A stretch of DNA of 64,000 nucleotides. Source: Rhea pennata. Taxonomy: Eukaryota; Chordata; Aves; Rheiformes; Rheidae. The position numbers were made by a program, and so were the translations under genes. The notes under the pieces were generated by a model. The model had not been told where the DNA came from, searched no databases, and was given only the letters and a program-made list of their open reading frames with translations. Where the stretch lies: positions 744,001-808,000 of the forward strand of contig NC_084676.1 of assembly GCF_028389875.1 (NCBI RefSeq). Direction: 5' to 3'. This document shows, piece after piece, positions 1-12,150 of the stretch; the stretch's first letter is position 1, and every line of letters starts with the position of its first letter.

Positions 1-94
1 TCTCTCTGATCCAAATCTGTGACCTGATATAATATAGCACAGTATTGAGACCAGGAGGAACTACACTGATCTGGCAAAGTTTATGAAAAGCAAG

Positions 95-158
95 AAAAAA
101 AAAAAAAAAAAAAAAAAAGCTTGATTTTTCAAGGGATTCTTGCTAAAAAAAAAAAAAA
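95..158. repeat. Two poly(A) tracts
   Basis: An uninterrupted run of 24 A occupies 95-118 and a run of 14 A occupies 145-158, with 26 bp of mixed sequence between them. Neither is preceded by a recognisable retroposed gene or SINE body within the visible sequence. They are best treated as simple repeats. Confidence 0.9.
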
Positions 159-2508
159 GCCTAGGAGAATTTCACAAACTATGATAGAAAATAAAAACAG
201 GCTGTTCTGATAGTATGACAGTCTTGTGCATTAAAACAAAATAAACCTCTTCTTTGGTTTCACCTTGACGTTGACATTCTATAAGTAAGAGCATTACTTT
301 TTTATCCTGCTTACATTTTCCCCTAGTTCCACGTAAAAGATCTAATGTCTCTCATTCTGTTCTTGGAGATGAAACTGTTAAGCATGCCCCCTTTCTTTAG
401 CCTTTTGTGTCAGTAATAACTTACTAATTTGTACCTTTGGGACTTAAAAGCTTTTGTCTGTAAAAGGTCACGTACATAGGTGATATTCTAATGCTATAGT
501 GGATTTTTTTCAGATACTGCACATGGTGAAATGTGCTGTGCATATGAGATTATGAGGTGGCCAATAATCATTAGAATATCTGTCCTCCAGAAGATGAAGG
601 CAATGTGTTCATTAACACTTTCAGTTCTGCACTAGCAGATGTCTGAGCACAACAGTGTGCAAGGGTGGTGTTTTCTGGAAGACTCGGAGTTATAGGCTAC
701 CTCTTCAAAGCTGCCCAGGAACCCATGTCTTGCTGCTTTCAGTGCATATTGCCTTACTCATTGGTTACGCCTTGCAGCTCTAGCAACTAGTATAGCATAG
801 CAGTGATTTAGAAAACAGATGGCATTTTCTGTTAATAAGAGTTAAGACAGTTCAGAGAAACTAATGGCTTTGCTGGGATCAGTCTTGTTGGGGTCATATG
901 CAGTAGTACTAGGAGCCTATCTTGCCCATCTGCCAAGCATTACTACACCCATCTTTGCAGAAGAGGAGAGGAACATGATCCTGGACTCAGCTGCTCTAGC
1001 CTAACAGTGTAAACTACCTTCGTCAGGTCTCTCTAACACCTTCTTACTAAGGTGCAGCACCCAACTGTCACCAGGCAGCAACAGGATCTGGAGGCTGTTA
1101 AATGCTTTGCTGTCTCTTGGGTGCTACTGGACTCCTACGCATCACAACGACAAGAACCACCATGCTCAGTAGTGTCGCAGGTGACCTTCCGAAACAAGAA
1201 AAAGCAGAGACACTTATGGTGTTAGAAATCAAGGAAGCTTTGTACCTCTGTGAATCGCCTGCTTATTTAGGCACTCATATTTGAACTTGTCCAAAATAAC
1301 TGGCTTTGCATAGCAGAATAGTGGAAACCTAGGATTAGAGGGCTTTAAGAGATCTCTGCACACTGTCAGCATTCATTTAAAAATTATGCCATATGGGGCC
1401 TAAACTTGTGCAATTGAGCACTTGACCACATCTTGTAAAACAGGGCAGTGCCTGTGTCCTGGAAGCTGTACCAAGTCCTCATCAAGTGCTTTTAATTTAC
1501 TAATATAACCAGTAAGATATTCATGCTGTGTCCTTGCACCTTGGCCCTCAGTAGAAGCAGCATGTTAGGATGTTAAAAAGATGTCAGTGTGTTCCTGTGA
1601 AGGACTTCCTATGGATTGGTGGATGATGCTTTGCACATCTTTGCACAAATCTTTTTCAGATGATACATGTAACATTGGAAATATTTCCAAAGCTAATGAT
1701 TATTTTCCACATAAAAGGAAATTTATTTGCCTTCAGTGATTTAGGCACTGAGACCTTTGTTACAGCTGTCACTGTTCCCAAGACTCTAAATGCAGTGATG
1801 TGTGACACAGACCTGAGACAACAGCTTGGGATAGAGAGTGGAGAAAGATAGTCTCTCTAGAGGAGAATACAGGATAGCAGTCCCACTATGGTTTCATGAG
1901 TGACTGCTGCTATGTGCTGAAGGCTCCCAAAGCATTGAATTAGTTAACAAAATATTTTTGCCTATTAATCAGAAAGACATCCCAGAGAATGAGACATCAA
2001 TCCTATCCTATGGGAAAACCAACAGTCTTTTTTCCTTTTAACATCTGAACTGTTCTGCCACAAAACTGCTTCCATTCTCATTAAGCATGCAGCACAGGTT
2101 GAAAGGTGACATGGGCAGTCTTCATGTATAATCTCTTCTGCTGTTTCCAGGTACTTCTGGCCAATATCAATAAGGTGATTATATGGATTTCAGCTCCCAC
2201 ATGTTTGTACTGCACTGGAGTGTGCGTATTTGGGGGAGTCAAAGTGCTCTGTCACTGACCTGGATAAAGCTACAAACTAGCTGTCTAGGTCAAGCCATGG
2301 GGCTTTGATTTGCATACTGGAAAATGCTGAATTCCTCCTCCCCGACATGACCAAAGCATGTGTTTACATTCAAATGTACTACACTGAAAAATGCTGCTGG
2401 TGAGGAACCCCACAGCTGATAGACTGCTTTTACTCTTGCAGAGAAAGGTGCAGAATACATGGTTCATTTCCACATCTCCTTCTTGCAGGCAGAGCCTGCT
2501 GTTCATCA

Positions 2509-2551
2509 CTTTGTACATAGCAGAAAGTTACCTTTGTACATAGCAGAAAGT
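2509..2551. repeat. Short tandem duplication, 23-bp period
   Basis: A 20-bp sequence (CTTTGTACATAGCAGAAAGT) occurs at 2509-2528 and again, identical, at 2532-2551. Only 3 bp separate the copies. It looks like a recent local slippage or duplication event in the intron. Confidence 0.9.
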
Positions 2552-2917
2552 CTGTGTTCTGGGGTGCTGAAATTCCTGGGTTCAAAATCCCCATGAGACT
2601 TTCTGACTTTCTGCACGTGGCCTGTTATAGAATGAGATTAGGTAGCAGACCAAACTTTAGCATCAGGCTAAGAACAGTGTGGTTCAGTCCTGACTCAGAG
2701 GGAGAAATCCCTTAGGAAATCACAGTAATTGTGATTCCTCCGAAGGGTCTCATGCAAATCCTGACTAGGCTTGAGCCTATTCAGCTTGCAAGGTCAGACC
2801 GTCCATCTGCTCAAGATGGGGTGACCTACCAGGCAACATATCAGGGTCAGGAATGGTTATCAGTTCATGAAGATGGTTAGCAATTGAATAAGAAATATCT
2901 GCTGTACTTTTCAACAG

Positions 2918-3036
2918 AAAGATTTCCAGACTGCAGTTCAACAAGGTGAAGCTGGAAGATGCTGGGGAGTACAGCTGCGAAGCAGAGAACGTTTTAGGGA
3001 AAGACACCGCAAAAGGCAGCCTGAATGTGAAAAGTG
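2918..3036 (+). CDS. NRG2: Neuregulin-2 exon: second half of the Ig-like domain
   Basis: This exon encodes the C-terminal half of the extracellular C2-type Ig domain of the pro-neuregulin-2 growth factor. In neuregulins this domain binds heparan sulfate and helps localise the ligand. After one nucleotide completing the previous codon, it reads KISRLQFNKVKLEDAGEY, then SCEAENVLGKDTAKGS and LNVKS. The DAGEYSC motif carries the second disulfide cysteine of the Ig fold. The wording is much closer to NRG2 than to NRG1, whose version has DSGEYMC. The acceptor is AG at 2916-2917 and the donor is a strong gtaagt from 3037. The exon ends in phase 1, which matches both the common EGF exon and the candidate cassette at 6940. 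The cysteine partner is in the upstream exon, outside the window. Confidence 0.95.
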
Positions 3037-6000
3037 GTAAGTTAGAAATCAGCAAATGTCTCAAGCTGTCTGCCATGCAAACAGAAAACAGGAGGTTTTG
3101 CACATGATCCGTCTTGAATTTTGTTTCATGCTTTCAGTATATCAAGTAAAATAATCTTAGGAGATAAGAAAAATGCAGCTTAGCATAAATGTTTATCTTT
3201 GTTATCTGTCACAGGCAATGTGGTTGACATTTCAAATAAACTGGCAGGCTATGTACCTTTTAAAGGGGGGAAGGAGGAAAGAAAGCTGGTGGGTTTGATG
3301 TTTTCTTATTTTTAAAAGAACCTCTGAGAAGCAACGCTCACCAGAAGACAAAAAAATTAAGCCATAAAGCCATAGCTTTGTGATGAGTGAAGTTGCTTCT
3401 GGTTTTCATCCTAGAATGTGTGCTCCATCTCTTAGAGCTCAGTGGATGGAGTCTGAGGTTAGGTGGTTTTATTATCTTGGGCATTACAATTATATTGCTT
3501 AATGTGATGGTTTGGGTGCGCCCTCCAGCTCAGAAATTCCCTAAAGTGATTGCCAGAAGATTGGAGGGTGCAACTCAAGGAGGGATGATTCTGTATAAAT
3601 CCTATTTCCTAAGCTCTTTCTCCCACCATTCACAACAGGCCATTGAGGGAGCCTGGGCTCTGTGCTAGCAGCCCTTTGGTGCGACCCAGTTTCTCTGTCG
3701 CTCTGCTTTTATTAGCATTAGTTACATATGAAGGAAGGTAGCTTTGTTCTGCTATTTTATTTCTCTATTAACCTCTGCCTCAGCAGTGTTTGCAGTCCTG
3801 AATCTTTACTTTATAAAGGTGGATTGTCACACAGCCTTCAGTTAGTCAGCCTGTAAATGGCCAGTGCTATGTCTGCTTGCAAAGGGCTCCAGAGGTGAAA
3901 GGCAATCCATGTTCAAATCTTCTGTCTATGAAGTTAACCCTAAAGCTCTGCTATGTGTTTTTTTTTCCAGGTGTTATAGAAAACATATCCAGAGTTAGCT
4001 AACTGAGGCAGAGCCCCTCCTTTTTACTGTCTCATGCTCTGCCTGTCCAATTGCAGTGTAAACTATTCCTTTCCTTTGAGAGCTGCCTGTGCAAAATCCC
4101 CCATGAGGTATGCATGAGCAGTGCATGTCTACAAAAGAGCTCTGTCTATGTCCTCTTCTTGTCCTTCCTTATCGTTAGCAATACTTTTTCACAAAATAAA
4201 GTGTATCTGATTGAACAGTGCTCCTGCATGCTGCTATTGGTACCAGGAAAACACAGGTTGGGCCACTGCGACTTCATACTACTTCTTCCTGCATGTACAA
4301 ATAATGGTTGCATTTGGTAGTGCATAACTCTTCCTCCACATGGAGGTTTGCTATCCAGCAAGGACAGGAGCAGGTGGTTGCTCTCACTCAGGTAGGTCTT
4401 GGGTAGTATGAGGACGCATCTGAGCTGCCCACCAATGCGTTGAAACTAGTAAATGAATGAAGGGACCCAAACATCTGGCCTGTATCTTTGCCTAAAAGGA
4501 GCCACAGGCTGCAAGGTACTGCAGATTCAATAGACAGAAGATTGCATGGTTTGTTCCACTGTGGCTTTATCTTGATTAATCCGTTCTCTAAGCTGCCTTG
4601 TAAATCTGCCTTTGGCTGCATGCGCACCTTTGCTGCTGTTTGCAGGTCACCTAGCAGCACAGCAAGCATTTGCAACTGAATACTAGTTGTAGTTCCTTGC
4701 AAAGGGAAGTTACAGTGATTGCCTTAGGTTTCTGCCACTCTGTCCCCTCCTTTGCACTCCTCTGTTGCTGCTCTTTGGAGCTCCCTAGAGCCAGGCATCT
4801 TTCATGTGTGTCTGCACACTTCTTCCCCTGGAGTCTCCCTGTTTCCTTCCATGCTGTCTTTACTGTTAGGCCTTCTTAAGAGCCAGATAGTTTTCCTCAC
4901 CTCACTCCTGCAATTTGCCTTCTTCTATGATATCTTCCAGTAGAAAACTCCTATGTACTTCTCTTTGAATCCACAAGCGTTCATCCTTCTGTCCCTGCCT
5001 GCATTATTCTCTGGGCTCCATAGCGATGATCTTATTCAGACTAAGTCTCAACATACTGATCTGTAAAGAACTAGGAGTCCATAACAATGAACTGGAGTTG
5101 AAGCAAGAGCTAGTCTCCCCTTGGAGGCTTCCCTCTTCCACTGAAGCTCCCTCCAGCTGCTGCTGCTCCTTACTGTCCTGTCCCTGAACCTAGCATATCT
5201 ACCTCTCCTGGGCAGACTGCCTGAGACTGATGCTGTAGGACCTTCTGCTGTAAATACACTTTGTGACCTGACAGCAGTACTATTGCAAACACTGTAATTT
5301 TGCTCTGATACTGAATCCAGGCCTGAGAAAAGGCCCTAAGTTAACACCGCATCTTGTGACTCAGAGGTTCAAAGTTTGGGGAAATCTCTGGATGCCTCTG
5401 AAGGGAGATGGCATTACAAAAAGTGGTCAAAGCTGCTTAAGCTTGTGAAGCTTGAGATGAGTATTGTGGAAAGGGAGGAGCCCATTCAGCCTGACATACT
5501 CTTCCCCTTCAAGAGTGCAGAGGTCAGAGATGGAGGCTCCTGAGCCCACTTGAGCCCTGGCTAGCAGAGGAGGAGTTCACAAATGAGATGCTCAGGCACA
5601 TGGAGGTGAACATGTGAGGTTCAGTCTCTGTTGATAACAACTTCTCAGCCCTATGAGGCAGCATTGCCTTTGCAAAGTACTCTTTGCTCCATTCCACTAC
5701 GAGTTCTTGGTTCATATCAGTTTCAGAAGACTATTTCAGTCTTGCAACTCTGTTGCAGATCGCTGAGAACACTACAGTGAAAAGAGATTTTTCTTTAAAA
5801 AGAGAGCAGCCAAAATGCAGCCACCAGTCATCACTGAGAAAGTGTCCATCATCCAAACCCATTAGCTTATTTTCTGTAAAACTGAAATATTGTACTGTAA
5901 TATTGATGCTGTTTTCATAGTTTCATTATTTTGAGGCAAATCACTTTCCAATCCTCTTTATTGAGTAGTTAATACTGACACTGCAAGTGGGAATGAGGGA

Positions 6001-6939
6001 ACGTTTGAGATGTGATTACTTTAGACTCTTTTTTCCTCATAAAATTTCTAGATTTTCCCTTAGTTGAACCCCATCTTCCTATCCCCTTCTCCCTGTCTTT
6101 GCTAAACACCTATGGAAAATCAAGCTTTTCTTTTCTTTTTTTTCCCCCCTTTTTAATTCTTCCTCTTTTAATTTACCAGTCCTTGGTGCTCCCTTCCCTG
6201 TCTTTGAAAGGGTATATGATGGCCCTGGTCACACTGCACACACAGCATGGGCTGCCAGTGCTCTCTCCTTGGACAATTTTATACCTTTGGATAGTCATGA
6301 GGGGCTTTGATTCAGAACAGGCTGTTGCTAACAGCCAGTTTGCATAGAGCTGGTGAATATTGGACTTCCCTAGTATCCTGATTTATAAAGAGGAAAGCAC
6401 TATGTGTTCGAGGCTCCTGTATTGCCTTGGGCCATGACCTCTATCTATTTTATATAAAGCATTAACTTATATTGAAGAACAGGAGAAGCAGGTAGAGGTT
6501 CATCAGATGATCCCATCTTTTTCTAAACTCACCTTCATATTTTGGTCATTATTATGTTCCATGATCCCATCTTTGCATTCTCATGGCCATCAAGGTTAAG
6601 AGAACATCCCACCATTTAACTCTCCATCTTGCCTGGTGAATCCTGAGCTACATATCCTGAGCCATTTCCACGTTTATCACAACAGAGATCCTGATGGCAT
6701 GAATCTTTTTATAGCAAGGGAACTGACCTGCACTGTGCCATCTCCTACAGGAACACTCATTTATCTGCCTCTTTTACGTGATTATCCAAATAAGTATATT
6801 CTAACCAGTACTAACATGTCCATAGCTTCTCCAGCCTGTGCCACCAAGCATCTCTCATCCTCCTCCCTGCAATAGCTAAGCCCACCCTTAGGTCAGACTA
6901 GATATTTTGTTCACTACTTTCTTGCCTTAATTTCTCCAG

Positions 6940-7005
6940 GAACAACGAAAGCACCACAAGTCTTACCAGCCTCAGAAACTAAAATAGTTGTTATGGAAGA
7001 AGAGT
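6940..7005 (+). CDS. NRG2: Candidate in-frame cassette exon between Ig and EGF domains
   Basis: A 66-nt segment is bounded by a good acceptor (pyrimidine-rich tract, ttctccag at 6932-6939) and a consensus donor (gtaagt from 7006). Its phases are 1 and 1, the same as the flanking Ig and EGF exons, and it is open in that frame. Inclusion would add 22 residues starting GTTKAPQVLPASETK and ending IVVMEEE, and would change the following Val to Leu. The insert is rich in Thr, Ser and Pro and then acidic. It sits where NRG1 type I forms carry a spacer exon rich in Ser and Thr. I do not recall an NRG2 exon here. It may be a real alternative exon or a chance decoy, and no transcript evidence is available. 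Confidence 0.45.
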
Positions 7006-8344
7006 GTAAGTACCTCTCCCCCTACTGCCCCCATATAGTTTCTTTTCCTTTATTCGTTTTGGTCTTACAAGACATTTTGTGTGAATGTTTTATTGCCTCC
7101 TGGAACCTTCTTTAATTTCTACTTCTCTCTAATTTCTTCTTCTCTCCAAAGCTACTGATAATCTTTCAAAAGTACAATTTATGTTGCTGGTGTCTAACCT
7201 GGAGAGAGGGAGATGAAAACTACTGCAATGGTGACATGAAGAATATGCTACTTAAAGCAGCAGCTAGATTTTAAGCACTACCAGGTCTTTTAATACCTGG
7301 GTTTATTGAAAGTGGTAAGATATACTTGTTAGCTTTTGGTTTAGGCTATTTTTTTTTCTTTTGAGTATAGATAAGAAAAACAAAAGAGGCTATAGGAAAG
7401 ACAAGGAAAGAGACATGAGTCTTCTGAGCATAAGTCGTAAGAAAAAAGCTGAAAATATGGCTGCACCCTGTCATCAGGGTTTTCTCTTAAGCTTCCAGAA
7501 GTCAGGAACAACTTTCCTGAAATGTTTAATTTGATTTCATTTGGTGGAAGTGCTTTAGTGTTGCTTTCTATTGGGTTATCATGAGCAGAGTAGAAAATAG
7601 ACACACAAACATAAAAGTCAAAGCAGAGAGTGATGTATAGGAATGCAAATCTGGAAGCCAAGTGCCTGGCCATGAGTTCAACTCATTCTGGTACAGGGAA
7701 TTATTTCTATGATGGAGCATCTCTCCACTTGCAGTGACACTTCACAACCGAGACACAGTCAGCACGCTGGACAGCCTATCAGGATCCCATCTAAATGAGC
7801 GTACACCCAATGAGCCTTGGACAAGGCAGTTATTTTAAGATCTGTGCTATATTTCCATTCCAGTTGCTCCTGCCCAGAACTGACAACATAGCTGGCTGTA
7901 CCTGTGTGTTGACAATTCTGCCTTGCAGATTTAATGCAGACATTTTCTTCTTGGAAGACTGAATCTTTTATGATTTTAAAGGAAATCTGATTTCAGCCAC
8001 AGTAAGGCACTGGCCAGGTATCATTTAACAGCTTTCCTCATTATAAAATTACACTTGAAAGTTTACTCTTGTGTTGTGCTTGGCCATCCAGTATACTGCT
8101 GACTTTGTATTGAGATGTAGCAGTTTTAACACAACGACCACACCATTTTCTCCCAGATTTTGCTTTTGTGTTCACTGGCATAGATTCATGCTATATATTT
8201 ATCACTTTAGATATATGCTGATTTCACTGAAAGCAGAATTTTGACAATAGACAAGAAACTTGCAAAAATGCTATGTGGCCTGTATGGAAGTTTCTACTTT
8301 GGAGAAACTTTTCCCTTTGTGGGACTGCCGTCCTTTATTGTCTG

Positions 8345-8369
8345 TTTTTTTTTTTTTTTTTTTTTTTTT
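8345..8369. repeat. Poly(T) tract
   Basis: This is a run of 25 consecutive T in the intron. It could be a poly(A) tail on the minus strand, but no SINE or retrogene body is recognisable beside it. Confidence 0.9.
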
Positions 8370-11300
8370 CTTACTGAAGTGAAGAGACGGTAAAATCTCC
8401 AGAGTTAAAGTTGTAACTAGCTTTTTCCTTTACATTCCTTTTTTCTGATGTCTCACAAATGTTACCTGAATAACACATACTCCCCTTGATTTTTACATGT
8501 AGTCGGTGTTGATCTATCATAGAATTGCACGTGTGTATAGTATGTAAGGGAAGTCAAGAAGTTATTGTGAGATGTGATGATCTGGAAAGCTACAAATACC
8601 TCATTTTTGTAAAATTCTTGCATTTCTTTTAAATACCTGTATTTAAAAGCTTGTCTAGCATCTGTAGGCTGTCCCAACTCTCATTGTTTCAGTAAAAGAC
8701 TTTAAATGATCTACTAGGTTTTAAACATCATGTGGAGAAAGCACCATGTGAGCTGATACTTGTTTGCTCAGGAAAGGAAAGTGCCTCACTCATGGAACTT
8801 TACGTTTATGTTTGATCTATGGCTCTGGTGCAAAGCAGGCACATTACCAGGCAGGTTTTGCAATGATATAAGACCCAGCACCTTAAGAGGCTCACTGTGT
8901 TCTCTCTGCAGCCCAGCTAGCTTCTTTGGACAAGGAGACATTCTCATTCTGAATAGCCCCATGGCCCTCTCCACCTCCCCTGCCATCTTCTTGCTGCTCC
9001 TGGTGTATGAGTTTTTAACTAGCATTTTCCATGAAGGTCCTAGTTTCTTTCTAGGTGGTCTAATCTTCCTTTCCACTTCTGTCTTGGGAACAGGAGTGGG
9101 ATGTCACATACTTCCCCCTTGGAGTGCAATTTAAAGCCTTTTTTAACACCTCTAAGTGAAGCTGCCAGCAAATGCTATCATGTCCTAAGTCACTCCTGCC
9201 TTCCTCTCCTTCTCCAGGAGTCACAGACATGTGGGCACTGCTGTATCTTTGCTTACTGGACTTTGACATACAGCAGGTTTGGACATCAGATGAGAGTACT
9301 GAAATTGCGATCCAGATTTCCAAGGAGTTCTCATTCTGCTCTTGGGTAACTTTCTTCTCTGAAAGCATATTTTTTGTTACACTGCTTTCCATCTCAACAC
9401 TTTCCAGTGCTTTCCTGGCACATGGCACCATTAATCAAAGGACAAGGAGGCAGGGTTGTACCACAAGTTCTTGTCTGCATCTATACTGTCATTATGGTGT
9501 GCATGGATTCTCTTCCCCAACTGCTGCTCCCCCTGCCTACATGTTGTCTGGAGCAAGGCCTGTGGTTTCCTTTGATGGAGATATTGCTTTGTACAGGCAT
9601 GGCAGCCATCATGACAGTATGGAGAAACCCAGGCTCCCATGGTATTTTTAAATAGAGACAGTCTCCATACCAGTCTGGGTCTGTGACCAAAAACAAAGCA
9701 CTCAGGTGATATAGGATCTGTTTGTGCTGCATTTTGAGAGGTATCTGGATCAAAATCTGCCTTTCATCCTGATTCCAACTATGTGGATGCAACCTGGGAC
9801 CTGCCAGAGGGAGAGCTGGAGTTCCTGCTGCCTCCACTACAGGGCATCTGCATGGTCTGGAATCCCACTCAGCTTCATTTAGCAGTGTGGATAACTTCAG
9901 ATAAGCTAAAGCCATCTAGCAGATGTACCAAGCAAGGCCATGGAGTAGGAAGAGTGCTAGCCTGGCCACAGAGGTGTAATATAGATCTTAACCCAAACTT
10001 TGGTCCACATGATTCAATTGGACTTTGACAGTCAGATTCAGAAAAGAAATCTCTGGTGTTTGAGAAAATGAGTGCATATTTTGGCATGGTACTACATTCT
10101 TACACTTTCTTCTGAGTATATGCTTGCTTCAGAGCATTGCCAAAGTAGAGATGTCCTAGGTGCATTCCGGCATAATGCTCTCTGTGCTCCTCAGAAAGCA
10201 CTTGGGCTCAGAAGAGAAGCTGTCTTACTACTCTTAGCAAAGATTATGCCTATTCAGCCCAGTAAGTATGAGATAATTGTAATAGCCTGGTCTATAGTGA
10301 AGAAGGGTTAAAATAAATCGTACTGTACATTTGTCACAGGCTAAGATTCTGCAGTTGGGTGGTTACAGTGGCTCAGCTCACAGGTAGGAACTTGCAAAGA
10401 TGGGTTAACTTGATCACATGCCCTGATGCAGAGAGAAAGGTCATTTATATTCATTTCAACATCAGAAATTACTCCAGAGTACTCTAAATGGTAATGGGAA
10501 TCCATCACTGTGCAGCCCAAAGCAGTTAAACAAGGTTCACGAGTTTGTGGCTACAAACCTGATTGGTAAACAGAACAGGAAATTTAATGTCAAAGTTTAG
10601 AAATGTTTAATGGAGACAAAAATGTAGAGAAGAATCAGAGCAATCTGTAGAACATTTTGAAATGAAAAGTTTGTGCAGGACAAACATACTGAAACCTTAT
10701 CAAAATCTCATTTCTAAAAGTCAAAATAATGTTTGAAATCTCTGAAAACGTGAGGTAATCTCTTTTGCTTGTTCTCTGCTGTTGAGTTCTGAGTTGTCCT
10801 GTAGTCCTTTTCCTCATCTTTGACAAATGGATGTACTCTTAAGGATAAAATAAAATATAAGCTGGGTAGAGGAAGTACTATTTTTGATACTGTCAAGGTA
10901 CAAGATACTCTGTTAGTCATGAACGGGTGCTCTGAACCAACATGTACATCACTGCAGTTGCTTATTGGACTGTAGTTCATGTTCTATGCCTGAGACATCA
11001 TCTAGCTAGTCTGATTGGGTCTCTTTGCTTTACCAGCCTGTGTAGGTTTGGCAGTGCTTGCAGGGCTATCTCATCTCTCTCTACGGGTGCTCTACAAAAT
11101 AGCTGGGTTTGAGATCAGATGAAAAGACCAAGGAGACAGAAAGGGCAGGAGAGAGAGATTGCTGAGTTATACTGGAAACATGAGGACTTGTGGATAATTT
11201 GTGAGGCACTTGAATGAAAGCTGGGACTCTCTGAATGATATCTGGGGCCTTTACTGCAACCACTGGGGATCCTAAGCCCTCCCTGAAGTCATTTTAAAGA

Positions 11301-12051
11301 TGACTTGGGAGGGTGGATGAGAAAATCCATCTTTCTCCAGTTAAGTCTAGCTCTTCAGTTTGATTCCACAGCTTTAATAGCTGTCATCTTCATGCTGTTC
11401 TTAGACTACGTGCATAGACCTTTCAGTTTGGATTCATTCATACACTCTCTCTCCCATTTTACTGTCCTCTCCAGTGTTAAGCATGATTGATAATGGGAAT
11501 GTTTCCATTACTTTCTCCATCATGGGACTTTTTCTCTCCCATATGAGACAGACCTGGTGGGCCATGGTTGCAACGGCTTTTCTGTGATGTGATCACCTAG
11601 TTGAATCAAAGCCTCAGCATAGTAAGATGTGCTACATGAATAACGTTCAGCTAATTCCTTCCATCCTCCTCAAGTCCATGCTGAAATGGCCTTTACTGGA
11701 TGCTGTTTTAGATTGATCATGGTAGTTATGCACATTATTTTGCAGGTAAACTTCTGCTCACTCCAAGTCTCTCAAGTCTAAAGGCACTATGCTCTCCTAG
11801 AGCTGACAATATTACATGAGCATGGTGCTGTTGGTCTGTAGCTAAAGGGTGTCCAGTCAGCCCAGAGCAAAGGTAGAACACATGTGAGTCATTCTGCCAA
11901 GGGCTATGCAGACAGCCCAGTTATTAATGCTAGACTGAAAATAAGTCCTGGCGTGGCCTTTGCTCAGATAATTTTAAACTCTAAAGTTAGGGTCCACAGC
12001 TGGAGGTGTGGTTAATAACTGGGTGAGGCATGCATGCACACAAGCATGGTA

Positions 12052-12100
12052 CCTATATATATATATTTATAGGAACCTATATATATATACACCTATAGTA

Positions 12101-12140
<40 letters not shown>

Positions 12141-12150
12141 TATATATATT
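12052..12150. repeat. TA microsatellite with interspersed CCTATA motifs
   Basis: Alternating TA runs are separated by short interruptions (ttataggaacc, cacctatagtacc). The longest, at about 12104-12137, is close to 34 bp of pure alternation. The repeated CCTATA and TATAGG ends make the block largely self-complementary. Confidence 0.92.

Larger units (their letters stand above)
1..2917 (+). other. NRG2: NRG2 intron (3' part), before the second Ig exon
   Basis: This is noncoding AT-rich sequence ending in the acceptor before the Ig exon at 2918. The polypyrimidine stretch there is modest and ends in tcaacag. I looked for the preceding neuregulin exon, which encodes the first half of the Ig domain with its Trp-Phe-Lys core, and did not see it, so it lies upstream of the window. 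The stretch holds two poly(A) runs near its start and a 20-bp sequence repeated at a 23-bp period around 2509-2551. The short reading frames here show no family resemblance. Confidence 0.85.

Noticed and set aside
9172..9915. Overlapping open frames of 159 codons (+) and 144 codons (-)
   Set aside because: They lie inside the Ig-EGF intron, overlap each other on both strands, have ordinary intron composition and show no recognisable domain or splice pattern.
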